Below, in pieces: positions 36,172-45,063 of a stretch of DNA of 64,000 nucleotides; the stretch's first letter is position 1, and each line of letters opens with the position of its first letter. The position numbers and the translations under genes were made by a program. The stretch lies in assembly GCF_938030145.1 (NCBI RefSeq), contig NZ_CALHGM010000008.1, positions 111,694 through 175,693 on the forward strand, read 5' to 3'. A model generated the notes under the pieces. The model saw only the letters and a list, made by a program, of their open reading frames with translations, made no database searches and was not told the DNA's origin. This stretch comes from an uncultured Campylobacter sp. (lineage in GTDB: Bacteria > Campylobacterota > Campylobacteria > Campylobacterales > Campylobacteraceae).

Positions 36172-37355
36172 TGTTCTTCCCCCTGCACGGCGGAATCCGG
36201 CGCGGAGCTTTGCGTAGAATTCTCAGCGTCCGCGGCGGAATTCTTTTTGGAATTTGCCTTAGATTTTTTACCTCGCGCGGCGGAACTCCCCGCGTCTTGC
36301 ATAGCGGAATTTTCTTTAGAATTTTCCCCGGAATCGTCGTTCGTAGCAAGACCGCCCGTGGAATTCTCGACGTGCGGCACAACCGAATTCTCTTTAAAAT
36401 TTTTACTTTGAACGGCGGAGCTCTCTTTAGAATTTTCCGCCAAATTTTTACTATCCATAGCGGAATCTTCGGCGCTTTGCGAAGCAGAATTTTCTTTGGA
36501 ATTTTGCTGCGAATCAAGCGTAGAATTTCGAGCGTCCGTAACAGAATTTTCTTTAGAATTTTTAGCGTCCGTGGCGGAGCTTTCCTTTAAGCTTGCCCGC
36601 TTGGCGTCTTGTCGCTCGGCTAAAATTTCGCCGCTTAAGCCTGCGTCCTTTGAAAATAGAATTTTATCGCTAGAGGCACCCTCTTTTTTAGAGCTTTCCG
36701 CGGCGCTTTTTAAATTTAAATCCGCGCTCTTTAAGCTTGGCTCGTCGCTTGCGGCGTCGCTTTTTATATAAGCGTTCGGCGTCACCTTGATCCGCGCGCC
36801 TGCGTTTTCATCTAGGCTGCCGTAGCCTGCAAACTCCTGCGCCGCGCCGTTTAAGCATAAATTTTCGCCGCGAATTAAAAGATCCTCTTTAAAGCCGTAA
36901 TACGCGCGCTGTTCGCTCGCAAGCTCGTATTCACAGCCGTGCACGATAGCGATCTCGGGGCAGACGTCCGTGCAGAGCCCGCAATAGACGCAGCGCCCTA
37001 AATTTATCGAGTAGTTATCTACCTTTTTGCGACCGTCGCTACCGAGGCTTGTCTCCATCGCGATGCAGTTCGCCACGCAGATCTTCTCGCACAAACCGCA
37101 TCCGATGCAGCGTTCGCTGCCGCTTTCAAGCAAGCGCATGAGCTTATGCACCCCGCGGTATCTAGGCGGCATGACAAATTTTTCCATAGGATATCGAAGC
37201 GTGTGCGAGCCGCCGCGCTTAAACATATTTTTTAGCACCACCCACAGCCCCACGAAAAGCTCGCCGTTAAAGGTGCGGGAGAGGAATCTACGAAACTTAT
37301 CGCCGCCGGATTTAATAGGGGCTCGTTTATCGATCTGGACGTATCTTGCCATCAC
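36168..37355 (-). CDS. nuoI: NADH-quinone oxidoreductase subunit I with 200-residue repeat tail
   Basis: The first ~197 residues are an ordinary NuoI: two four-iron clusters bound by CIGCGLCEKIC (Cys 83, 86, 89, 93) and CVYCGLCTDVC (Cys 122, 125, 128, 132), carrying electrons towards quinone. Residues about 198-395 form an extra tail unlike any NuoI I know. It is rich in Ser, Asn, Ala, Lys and Glu, with the unit (N/S)SKENSA recurring about every 12-20 residues. In the DNA this is a run of GCGGAATTCTCTTTAGAATTTT-like blocks. Family length is about 160-215, so the tail doubles the protein. The frame stays open without interruption, suggesting it is translated. Confidence 0.93.
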   Translation of the reverse strand: MMARYVQIDKRAPIKSGGDKFRRFLSRTFNGELFVGLWVVLKNMFKRGGSHTLRYPMEKFVMPPRYRGVHKLMRLLESGSERCIGCGLCEKICVANCIAMETSLGSDGRKKVDNYSINLGRCVYCGLCTDVCPEIAIVHGCEYELASEQRAYYGFKEDLLIRGENLCLNGAAQEFAGYGSLDENAGARIKVTPNAYIKSDAASDEPSLKSADLNLKSAAESSKKEGASSDKILFSKDAGLSGEILAERQDAKRASLKESSATDAKNSKENSVTDARNSTLDSQQNSKENSASQSAEDSAMDSKNLAENSKESSAVQSKNFKENSVVPHVENSTGGLATNDDSGENSKENSAMQDAGSSAARGKKSKANSKKNSAADAENSTQSSAPDSAVQGEEQ

Positions 37356-37362
37356 ACCCTCC

Positions 37363-38358
37363 TTAAACGATCACTAGCGCGGTAATTAGCACGCAAGCAA
37401 GAGCTAACGGCATGCAGACTTTCCAACAAAGCCCCATCAGCTGATCGGGGCGCAGATGCGGCCACGCCGCGCGCGCCCATAGAAAGCAGAAAAACACGAG
37501 GCTTGATTTTAATACCATCATAATGCCGCCGGGGATAAACCAAAACGCGTTAAATCCGCCCAAAAACAGTAGCGTCGTAACGACGGAGTAGGTTATGATA
37601 TTGGCGTATTCGCCGATAAAAAACATACCCCAGCGCATGCCAGAATACGCCGTCCCCGCACCCGCTACGATCTCGGTTTCGTTTTCGGTAAGGCACAGCG
37701 GCGTGCGGTTGCACTCTACGAAGGCGGCGATCAGAAATAGCGCGAAGCAGACGGGCTCTTTCCAGATAAACCACTTATCAATACCACCGCTTTGCGCGCT
37801 TACGATGTCTATAAGCGAGAGCGAGCCCGTGATCATCACGATAGGGATCAGGCTAAGCCCGTTTATCACCTCAAAGCAGGTTATCTGCAAAAACGCGCGA
37901 AACGCGCCTATCGTGCCCCATTTATTGTAGCTCGCAAGCCCTCCGATCAGCAGTCCGTAAACGCAGGTGCCACTAGCTCCGAATAGGAACAAAATTCCCA
38001 CATTTATATCGCTTAAAATCGGCTGTATCGTCCGCCCGCCGATAGTAAACTCAGGCAGCAGCGGCACTACCGAAAGCGCCACGAAAGCTCCCGTAGCCGA
38101 TATGATCGGCGCGATCTTAAAAAGAAACTTATTTGCCCGCGCAGGGATCGCATCCTCTTTTGTAAAAAGCTTTATCATATCCGCGCCCACCTGCAAAAGT
38201 CCCGCAGGCCCGACCATAGAGGGCCCGATCCTGCGCTGCATAAAGGCAAGTACCTTGCGCTCGGCATAGGTCGCAAGCCCCGAGAGCAGCGCGATGACGG
38301 CTAAAATCACGAGCGCCTTTAAGACGGTGGCTACGAAATAAAATGCACTATCGCTCAT
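37363..38358 (-). CDS. nuoH: NADH-quinone oxidoreductase subunit H
   Basis: Eight-helix subunit forming part of the quinone chamber, 331 residues. RKVLAFMQRRIGPSMVGPAGLLQ, DMIKLFTKED, and the acidic loop region VECNRTPLCLTENETEIVAG are family hallmarks (the first is quoted by parts: QRRIGPSMVGPAGLLQ). It overlaps nuoG by four bases and sits seven bases before nuoI. Confidence 0.97.
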   Translation of the reverse strand: MSDSAFYFVATVLKALVILAVIALLSGLATYAERKVLAFMQRRIGPSMVGPAGLLQVGADMIKLFTKEDAIPARANKFLFKIAPIISATGAFVALSVVPLLPEFTIGGRTIQPILSDINVGILFLFGASGTCVYGLLIGGLASYNKWGTIGAFRAFLQITCFEVINGLSLIPIVMITGSLSLIDIVSAQSGGIDKWFIWKEPVCFALFLIAAFVECNRTPLCLTENETEIVAGAGTAYSGMRWGMFFIGEYANIITYSVVTTLLFLGGFNAFWFIPGGIMMVLKSSLVFFCFLWARAAWPHLRPDQLMGLCWKVCMPLALACVLITALVIV

Positions 38359-41063
38359 CTGCCCTCTCCTTTAGAATTTGAAATTTTCTCGATTTTTACG
38401 CTTGCGTAGCGTGAGGTTTTGAAAAATATCTTGCCGCCTAATTTCTCATCAAAATACGGCAGATACGCGCCGCTAAAGCCCCTATCGATCTTTACGCTAG
38501 CGACGATTTCGCGCTTTAAGCTTACGAGCCCAGTTGCGCCGCTTTCTCCATTTTCATTACCGGCGGCATCGGCTTTGCGAGCACCCCTTGCACGATCCGC
38601 TTTTTTTACATGGCTAGCGCCGTCCTTGTCGCTTTCATTATCAGCAGCGCCCGTTTTGCCCGCGCCGCTAGTTTTTTCACTATGGCCCGCATCGTCTGCT
38701 TGGTAAATTTTAACGACATCGCCCGCGCTTACGCCCAGAGCTTCGGCGATGCTAGGGTTTAGATACAGTGCGCCCGCTTCGCCCAGAGCGCTGCTTGCGC
38801 CGCTAAATTTATTGAATTGATGCAGCGGATTCGCCTCATAGATTAAAATTTCGCCCTCGCCTGCTCTAAGCGGCGCGGAAGGAGAAATTTCAAACTCCTC
38901 CTCGCTAGCGACAAACTCCTCATTTCGCAGCTCATATCCGCGGTGATTTGCGCCGCCGTTGTCGTAAAAATTTTCTAAATCGTCAAATTTAACCTGCTCA
39001 AAATCCGCGCCCAAGTTTGACGTATAACTGATCGCATGCTCCGCGCAAACTCCCAGCGCACAGGCGATGTCGTTTAGCTCGTATCCGCCGTAATCAAGCG
39101 CCGCATTCGTAGGCACTACGCGCTTGTCGTAGTTCGTAAACGTGCCCTCCTGCTGCACCAAGCTAGGCGCGTCCAGATCCGCTTCCAGCACGCCGAAGCT
39201 TATATCGCCCGCTTCGTTGTAGCCTAGCGTCTCGCCCGCATTTTCTTGCGCGCTAAGCTCGCAGATGAGCGCGACGCCCAGACTGTTCGTGCGCGGCGGC
39301 ACCAATAGCACCTTAAATGGCGTGTAGCGCTGCACCAAGCCCGCTAGGCGCGCGAGCGTGGCGCTATTTGGCGTGCGGATAAAATCCTCGCCGATGATGA
39401 GCGAAAAACTCTCCTTTTTAGCCAAAAGATCATCCACTTTCTGCTCGTCCAGCCCGAGCGTGCGGGCAAAATTTGAAATTTTACTTTCCGTAACATTTTC
39501 GGAATTCTGCGCGGAATTTTTTGCGGGATTTTCAGTGCCACCGTCCGCGCTTGCGGAATTTTTGGCACCGCTCTCACTCGCAACATTCTCGGCGCCATTA
39601 GCCTCCGTAGAATTCTTGGAATTTTGCGAATCTGCGGGTTTCTCGTCTAAATTTTGCTTCGCCGCGGCGCGCGAAATTTTAAATTCCGCCGCGAGTTTCG
39701 CATCCAGCCACTCAGGCAGATTGCGCCCGAACTTTTGCAAGATCCAAAGCAGGATCTGTGCCTCCAAGCCCGCGGCGTGCGGCTGATGGATGAAATTTTT
39801 ACCAAAGCCCTTAATGCCCTCGTCGCAAAACGGATGAAAATAGATCCCGCTTGCCTTATTTAACTTGCAGGCGCTATTTACCGCATAGCCCATATTTGGA
39901 GCGTCGCTGCGTAAAAACGTGCCGCAAACTACGATAAAATCGCTGTTTTTAACCGTCTGCGAATCCGCATTATAAAATTTCGTGCCGCTAAGTTTAGAAA
40001 ATTCGCGCAGAAATTTTTGATACGCAAGCGCTTCATCGTTAATCAGAGCGAGCTTAAATTTTTGCCGCAAAAGCTCTAAAATCTGCGCTTCTTCGTTGGT
40101 GATGAAGCTATTAAATTTGATATTTTTAATCTCGCCGTCCTCGATGTCGCGCACGATGCGGTTAAAAACCGCATCGTTTTTGCTCGCCCGCTCGTTTGAA
40201 AAATCCCAGCCGAAGCGCGCTCCTGCATGCAGGACGCTAAAGTTTATGTCGCTACTAACGCGATAAATTCTTTCACGCGGCTCGCCTATGCCGCGGCGCT
40301 TGACCTCGTAATAAAGCAGTTCGCAGTCGCTGCTGTGCGGATTAGAAGCGGGAATTTGGCGCAGCTCCCAAGCGTTTGAAACATATTTAAACGCGCTCTC
40401 TACCAGAGCTCCCGTCGGGCAGACCGCCGCGCTCTCGCCGTAGTTTACGCAATCATCATTTTCATTTACCCGCGCGATTAGGCTTTTTTGAAGTTTGTTC
40501 CACACGGCGTAGGCGTCTTTGGGCATCGCGTCCTTTTGCTCCTTACTCGGCGCGTCTCCGCCGCGCGGAACGAGCTTAAACGCATCTACGCCCAGGCGGT
40601 CTTTCGCGGCGGTGATACAGCGCTCGCAAACGATGCAAAGGCTAGGATCATAGCTCAAATATCCCCAATCCTGCACCTCGCGCGCCGTATCGCGGATAGC
40701 GTAGCTTTGGGCATTTGTGCGCATCAAATGGGCTAAATTTTGAAGTTCACATTCGCCGCTTTGATCGCAAACCCCGCACGCCATCGGATGGTTGATGCAA
40801 TAAACCTGCGTGATCGCCTCGCGCTCGGCGTCGATCTCGGGGCTGCGGCTGTAAACGACCATGCCGTCCTTAGCCTTGGCGTTGCAGCTATAGACGCGCT
40901 TGCTGTCCGCTTCGACCATACAAAGCCTGCATGCAAGCGTCGGCGTACCGCCGCTTAGATAACAAAGCGCAGGGATAAAAACGCCGCAGCGACGCGCGAC
41001 CTGCAAGATGTACTCGCCCTCGTCGCACTCGCAAGCTTTACCGTCGATCGTGATTTTTGCCAT
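38355..41063 (-). CDS. nuoG: NADH-quinone oxidoreductase subunit G with two low-complexity inserts
   Basis: Iron-sulfur subunit of complex I, 902 residues. The N-terminus binds a two-iron cluster (ALCYLSGG, ACRLCMVE, VYSCNAKAKDG), followed by HPMACGVCDQSGECELQNL and CIVCERCI cluster sites. The central and C-terminal parts resemble the molybdopterin oxidoreductase fold. Two segments look inserted: about 468-530 (NSKNSTEANGAEN, PAKNSAQNSEN) and about 788-846 (HSEKTSGAGKTGAADNESD). Both lie between conserved blocks. In Campylobacterota NuoG is thought to receive electrons from a flavodoxin-linked partner rather than NADH through NuoF. Confidence 0.93.
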   Translation of the reverse strand: MAKITIDGKACECDEGEYILQVARRCGVFIPALCYLSGGTPTLACRLCMVEADSKRVYSCNAKAKDGMVVYSRSPEIDAEREAITQVYCINHPMACGVCDQSGECELQNLAHLMRTNAQSYAIRDTAREVQDWGYLSYDPSLCIVCERCITAAKDRLGVDAFKLVPRGGDAPSKEQKDAMPKDAYAVWNKLQKSLIARVNENDDCVNYGESAAVCPTGALVESAFKYVSNAWELRQIPASNPHSSDCELLYYEVKRRGIGEPRERIYRVSSDINFSVLHAGARFGWDFSNERASKNDAVFNRIVRDIEDGEIKNIKFNSFITNEEAQILELLRQKFKLALINDEALAYQKFLREFSKLSGTKFYNADSQTVKNSDFIVVCGTFLRSDAPNMGYAVNSACKLNKASGIYFHPFCDEGIKGFGKNFIHQPHAAGLEAQILLWILQKFGRNLPEWLDAKLAAEFKISRAAAKQNLDEKPADSQNSKNSTEANGAENVASESGAKNSASADGGTENPAKNSAQNSENVTESKISNFARTLGLDEQKVDDLLAKKESFSLIIGEDFIRTPNSATLARLAGLVQRYTPFKVLLVPPRTNSLGVALICELSAQENAGETLGYNEAGDISFGVLEADLDAPSLVQQEGTFTNYDKRVVPTNAALDYGGYELNDIACALGVCAEHAISYTSNLGADFEQVKFDDLENFYDNGGANHRGYELRNEEFVASEEEFEISPSAPLRAGEGEILIYEANPLHQFNKFSGASSALGEAGALYLNPSIAEALGVSAGDVVKIYQADDAGHSEKTSGAGKTGAADNESDKDGASHVKKADRARGARKADAAGNENGESGATGLVSLKREIVASVKIDRGFSGAYLPYFDEKLGGKIFFKTSRYASVKIEKISNSKGEGR

Positions 41064-41064
41064 T

Positions 41065-41772
41065 TTAAACCTTAGAAATTTCTGCGAGTTCGAAATTATA
41101 GCCGCTAAAGCCCCGTCCGCCCGAGCCTAAAAGCGCGATCGTGCCCTTTAGCTCCTCATCCAAAATAAATTCTTTTTCTAAATTTAGATGCGGCGTTTTG
41201 ATGCGGACGCGATCGCCGTCCTTGATCTTTGCGACCATACAAAAATACCTTCCGCCGATGAGTTTATCGTTCGCATCGTGTTTGAAAACCACGGCGCCGT
41301 CGAAATTCTTAGGCTCTTTAAGGGGTCTTAAATTTGCCCGCCCTTGCGCGCCCAAATCAGCTCGCTCGCCGCATAAGCTTAAAATTTTAACCCCGAACTT
41401 CGCCGCTATGAGAGACAGAAAAGCTTTGATATTCCCCGCATCGGGATGAGTTTTAATAAGCGCATCGTCGATCAAAATCGCATCGCAGCCGCTTTGCAGA
41501 AACTCCGCGATCTGCTCGATCTCCTCCTCGCCCACGCTGCTTTCGCCGCTTAGATACTCCAGATCCAGATCCGCAAAATAGGGCTCGTCGCAAAAACTAG
41601 CGCAGATTAGCGCCAGCACGAAGCTTTGCGCGCCGATCTCGCATTTTATCAGCTCGCCCGGAAGATGCGGATCTTGCAGCGGCGATACGCTTAAAATTTC
41701 AGCGCTCTTAAAACCTTCTGCAAGCGCGGGATTTTGCAAGCTAAGCAGCGACGCGAAATTTAAAATTTTCAT
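41065..41772 (-). CDS. Complex I accessory subunit replacing NuoF (Cj1574c-like)
   Basis: About 235 residues in the position normally held by nuoF, between the small E-like gene and nuoG. It lacks the NADH, FMN and four-iron-cluster motifs of NuoF. It contains a beta-rich C-terminal region (FILDEELKGTIALLG, NFELAEISKV). Campylobacter and Helicobacter complex I use such small proteins and do not oxidise NADH, as established for C. jejuni. ATG at 41772 has GGGGAGAGG directly upstream and overlaps the previous stop (ATGA); the longer frame from 41802 is rejected. Confidence 0.82.
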   Translation of the reverse strand: MKILNFASLLSLQNPALAEGFKSAEILSVSPLQDPHLPGELIKCEIGAQSFVLALICASFCDEPYFADLDLEYLSGESSVGEEEIEQIAEFLQSGCDAILIDDALIKTHPDAGNIKAFLSLIAAKFGVKILSLCGERADLGAQGRANLRPLKEPKNFDGAVVFKHDANDKLIGGRYFCMVAKIKDGDRVRIKTPHLNLEKEFILDEELKGTIALLGSGGRGFSGYNFELAEISKV

Positions 41773-41999
41773 CCTCTCCCCTTTTTGGCGACAACCATCC
41801 AATCGACTTGGTTATAGCGGATCGAGCTTAAAAGCGTGGAATTTAACCCCTCCACCAGATCGGCGCTCTTTTGAACCGCGCTGAAATCGCCCATCTCAAA
41901 CATAAAGATCATCGTCTCGCCGTGAGCGGAATTTTTTAAAATCTCGCCCATACGGTTTAAAAATTTATCGCCCAGATGCCTCAAATCGTAGCGTTTCAT
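41769..41999 (-). CDS. Complex I accessory subunit replacing NuoE (Cj1575c-like)
   Basis: A 76-residue protein in the nuoE position. It lacks the four cysteines of NuoE that bind a two-iron cluster. Features are [20 protein letters not shown] at the N-terminus and [20 protein letters not shown]. It starts overlapping the nuoD stop and ends overlapping the next gene. It is a typical member of the NADH-independent Campylobacterota complex I set. Confidence 0.82.
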   Translation of the reverse strand: MKRYDLRHLGDKFLNRMGEILKNSAHGETMIFMFEMGDFSAVQKSADLVEGLNSTLLSSIRYNQVDWMVVAKKGRG

Positions 42000-43222
42000 C
42001 GATCCACCTCGCCTAAAATGATATTCGTGCTGCCGATGATCGCCGCGGCGTCGGCAAGATACTGCCCGGGTAAAATTTCTTCATAGACCGCGCAGTGCCA
42101 AAAGCTCGGCGTGCGGATCTTAAGGCGGTACGGGCGGCTTTCGCCCATCGAGCGGATATAAAATCCAAGTTCGCCCTTAGGACTCTCGCTCGCGGCGTAA
42201 ATTTCGCCCACGGGCGGGCGTAAGCCCTGCGTAACCAACACGAAATGTTGCATCAGCGAGTAGTTTTGCGTCATGATCTGCTCTTTGCTAGGATTTACGT
42301 AAGCGGGATCGATCGCTAAAATTTGCGGATCGCTCAGCGGATAGAGCTTCGCGCACTGACGCAAAATTTTAAGGCTCTCTCGCATCTCCGCCATATAGCA
42401 TTTATAACGCGCGTAGCAGTCGCCCTCGCTCGCATACGGCACGTCGAAATCAAGCTCCTCGTAGATGAGATAGGGCTCTTCTTTTCGGATATCCCACGCA
42501 TGCCCGCTAGCGCGCAGCGTCACTCCGCTACAGCCGCAGCTAAGGGCATCTTCGTGCGAGATCACGCCCACGCCCTCGGTTCGCATTAGCCAAATTCTAT
42601 TCATATCGAGCATATCTTCAAATTCTTTAATGTCGCTTGGGAATTCGTCGCAAAATTTCAACATCTCTTCTAGCCAGCCGTTAGGTAGATCCAAAAATAC
42701 GCCGCCGATTTTGACGTTATTGTGCGTAAGGCGCGCGCCGCAGTATTTTTCTATGAGATCAAGTATGTATTCGCGCGAGCGAAAGCAGTAGAGAAACACC
42801 GTCATCGCGCCGATATCAAGCGCGTGCGTACCCAAAAACAGAAGGTGCGAGCTGATGCGATTAAGCTCCAGCAAGATCGTGCGGATGATCTGCGCGCGGC
42901 GCGGCACTTCGATGCCGCAGAGCTTCTCGACCGCGGCGCAAAAGCCGTAGTTGTTCGAGCCTGATGCAATGTAATCGATGCGGTCTGTTACGGGGACGAA
43001 CTCTGCGTAGATCATATTTTCGGCCATCTTTTCGATGCCTCGGTGCATGTAACCTACGCCGGGGCGGGCTCGCACGATACGCTCGCCGTCAAGCTCCAAC
43101 ACGAGCTTTAACTGGCCGTGCGCGCTTGGATGCTGCGGACCGAAATTTAAGATCATATTCGCGCCCTCACGCTCATACTCGATGTTTTCGAAAAAAGGTC
43201 TTAGCTTGCTTGGATTTTGCAT
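41996..43222 (-). CDS. nuoD: NADH-quinone oxidoreductase subunit D
   Basis: The 49-kDa subunit, 408 residues, forming the quinone pocket with NuoB. Segments [20 protein letters not shown] (with the quinone-site His), [12 protein letters not shown], and [13 protein letters not shown] near the C-terminal half are typical. It overlaps nuoC by one base and the following small gene by four. Confidence 0.97.
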   Translation of the reverse strand: MQNPSKLRPFFENIEYEREGANMILNFGPQHPSAHGQLKLVLELDGERIVRARPGVGYMHRGIEKMAENMIYAEFVPVTDRIDYIASGSNNYGFCAAVEKLCGIEVPRRAQIIRTILLELNRISSHLLFLGTHALDIGAMTVFLYCFRSREYILDLIEKYCGARLTHNNVKIGGVFLDLPNGWLEEMLKFCDEFPSDIKEFEDMLDMNRIWLMRTEGVGVISHEDALSCGCSGVTLRASGHAWDIRKEEPYLIYEELDFDVPYASEGDCYARYKCYMAEMRESLKILRQCAKLYPLSDPQILAIDPAYVNPSKEQIMTQNYSLMQHFVLVTQGLRPPVGEIYAASESPKGELGFYIRSMGESRPYRLKIRTPSFWHCAVYEEILPGQYLADAAAIIGSTNIILGEVDR

Positions 43223-44010
43223 TATTTTCTCTTTGTGATGATCTTGTAAATTCCGCGTTTAGCGCGTTTTACAAAGCGCACACCGCCCTCTTCTTGATAT
43301 TCTTGTAAAATTTTATCTTGCGGGCGCGGCTCGCCTCTAGCACCCTCGTGATAGAGCCGCGTAAAGTTAAAGGTATCTTTTTCGTTCACGAATGCGGAAT
43401 TTCGGTTCTCTTTGCCGATCCGCTCGCGCGCGCCGACCCCAAAAATTTTATCCACCTCGTACCACTTGGCAAACTCGTCTCCTTGCAGCGGATAGGACTT
43501 CAAAAGCGGGTGTCCGAACCAATCATCGGGCATTATTAGGCGCGCCAAATTTGGATGATTTTCAATCCAAACGCCCATCATATCGTATAGCTCGCGCTCC
43601 GCCCAGTTCGCGCTTTTGTAGATGCCCGCAGCGCTTTGCAAAAAGCTCTCATTCGGCACGAAGCACTTTAGCCGCGCGCGGCGCGCTCTTTTGATATCCA
43701 AAAGCTGATAAAAAACCTCGATGCCGCCGCGAGCCTCGGTAAAATCCACACCGCTTAGCTCGCATAAAATTTCATATCCCGCGCTCTTAAGCGCACGCAG
43801 CGCCGCTAAATTTTGCGCAGACTCCACATAGAGCACGAGGGTGTTAAATTCCACATATGAGTTTAAAATTTTAACGCCTTCAAGCGCGTCAAGATCGTCT
43901 TTGAAATCGCTCGCGCTTGCGTCTAGCTTCTGCGTCTCCTCGGGGATGAAAAATCTGTCTTTATAGTAATTTTTCTGGCTCGCATCGTTTTTTGGGCTAT
44001 ACTTTCTCAT
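43222..44010 (-). CDS. nuoC: NADH-quinone oxidoreductase subunit C
   Basis: The 30-kDa subunit, 262 residues with start at ATG 44010, which overlaps the nuoB stop (ATGA). The longer frame from 44115 lies inside nuoB and is rejected. NuoC hallmarks are [20 protein letters not shown] and [20 protein letters not shown]. The C-terminal ~45 residues ([16 protein letters not shown] and after) are lysine-rich at the end. Confidence 0.95.
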   Translation of the reverse strand: MRKYSPKNDASQKNYYKDRFFIPEETQKLDASASDFKDDLDALEGVKILNSYVEFNTLVLYVESAQNLAALRALKSAGYEILCELSGVDFTEARGGIEVFYQLLDIKRARRARLKCFVPNESFLQSAAGIYKSANWAERELYDMMGVWIENHPNLARLIMPDDWFGHPLLKSYPLQGDEFAKWYEVDKIFGVGARERIGKENRNSAFVNEKDTFNFTRLYHEGARGEPRPQDKILQEYQEEGGVRFVKRAKRGIYKIITKRK

Positions 44011-44519
44011 CAGATCAGCCTTTTTGCTTTCTGCGCGCGGCGCGGAGTTTGGGTGCGGATCTTTTTTTGTAGCACCATCAGCGCAAACTGCAGCGTCTCG
44101 GGGCGCGGCGCGCATCCGGGGAGATAAATATCCACAGGCACTATGCGGTCGCAGCCCTGCACCGTAGCGTAGGTATTAAACATCCCTCCGGTATTGGCGC
44201 AGCTACCCATACTGATGACCCATTTGGGTTCGGGCATCGCGTCGTATAGGCGGCGCGTAAACTCGGCGTGCTTTTTGCTAAGCGTGCCTGCGATTATCAT
44301 CACATCCGATTGCTTGGCGCTTGCGCGAAATATCGTACCGAAGCGGTCAAAGTCAAATCTGCCCGCGCCCGCCGCCATCATCTCGATCGCACAGCAAGCA
44401 AGCCCGTACGTAATCGCCCACAAAGAGTTACTTCTGCCCCACGCAATCAGCTTATCGACGGTGGTGAGAACTACGGGAAGCCCGTTTTCGCGCGCGTAGT
44501 TTATCTTATGCTCTGCCAA
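44010..44519 (-). CDS. nuoB: NADH-quinone oxidoreductase subunit B
   Basis: Carries the N2 four-iron cluster that reduces quinone. Ligands are Cys 42 and 43 ([11 protein letters not shown]), Cys 107 ([10 protein letters not shown]) and Cys 136 ([10 protein letters not shown]). Length 169 residues. It overlaps nuoA by 19 bases and nuoC by one. Confidence 0.97.
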   Translation of the reverse strand: MAEHKINYARENGLPVVLTTVDKLIAWGRSNSLWAITYGLACCAIEMMAAGAGRFDFDRFGTIFRASAKQSDVMIIAGTLSKKHAEFTRRLYDAMPEPKWVISMGSCANTGGMFNTYATVQGCDRIVPVDIYLPGCAPRPETLQFALMVLQKKIRTQTPRRAQKAKRLI

Positions 44520-44890
44520 TCAAGCGCTCCTTTTTTCCATGCGTAAATGAAGCCTACACCTAGCAGTACGATGAAAAACACCATTTCCGCCAGCCCAAAC
44601 GCACCTAAAATTTTAAAATTTACCGCCCATGGAAACATAAAGATAATCTCGACGTCGAAAAGTATAAAAAGTACCGCCGTTAAAAAGAAGTGAGAGTTCA
44701 TGCGGTTGGGCTGTTTGACGGCCTCGGGTCCGCTTTCGTAAATTTCGCCCTTTAGCCGCTCGTCGCGCCTGTCTGCGAGCTTTGAGCCCACTACCGAGGA
44801 GAGCTTTACGATCAAAGAAAATATGCAAAAAGCCAAAATAAGCATCACGAAAATTCCGAAATACGGGTGCTCCATCGGTATCCTAGACAT
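44501..44890 (-). CDS. nuoA: NADH-quinone oxidoreductase subunit A
   Basis: Three-helix membrane subunit, 129 residues. [19 protein letters not shown] (the conserved loop) and [20 protein letters not shown] with the membrane Asp/Glu are seen. ATG at 44890 has AAGG seven bases upstream; ATG at 44875 with AGGAT is a possible alternative. It is the first gene of the nuo operon. Confidence 0.95.
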   Translation of the reverse strand: MSRIPMEHPYFGIFVMLILAFCIFSLIVKLSSVVGSKLADRRDERLKGEIYESGPEAVKQPNRMNSHFFLTAVLFILFDVEIIFMFPWAVNFKILGAFGLAEMVFFIVLLGVGFIYAWKKGALDWQSIR

Positions 44891-44919
44891 TTTTTACCTT
44901 GGTTTTAAATTTAGCGATG

Positions 44920-44925
44920 ATTGTA
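44920..44925 (-). promoter_or_regulatory. -10 box of the nuo operon
   Basis: On the minus strand this reads TACAAT, 30 bases ahead of the nuoA ATG. The intergenic space to the divergent phosphate permease gene is about 170 bases. Confidence 0.5.
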
Positions 44926-45063
44926 ACGAAGTATTGATTTAATAAAGCTTAGCGCGCGCCACTAAATTCGCTTTTAAAAGTAAAATTTAATATACCTCGC
45001 TCGTGCGATTTAGTGGGGATTAAGGCGCGTGTGGTAAAATTTCGCGGATTTTAAGGGAGAGCT

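Noticed and set aside
36101..36590. Open frames on both strands over the nuoI tail
   Set aside because: They arise because the DNA repeats without stops in several frames; the NuoI frame is the one continuous with a known domain.
36190..36760. Regularly spaced short repeats considered as a CRISPR array
   Set aside because: Units vary in length and sequence, there are no unique spacers, no cas genes, and the frame codes the NuoI tail.
43222..44115. Long form of nuoC beginning inside nuoB
   Set aside because: ATG at 44010 overlaps the nuoB stop in ATGA form and gives a normal N-terminus; the extra 35 residues are a shadow of nuoB.
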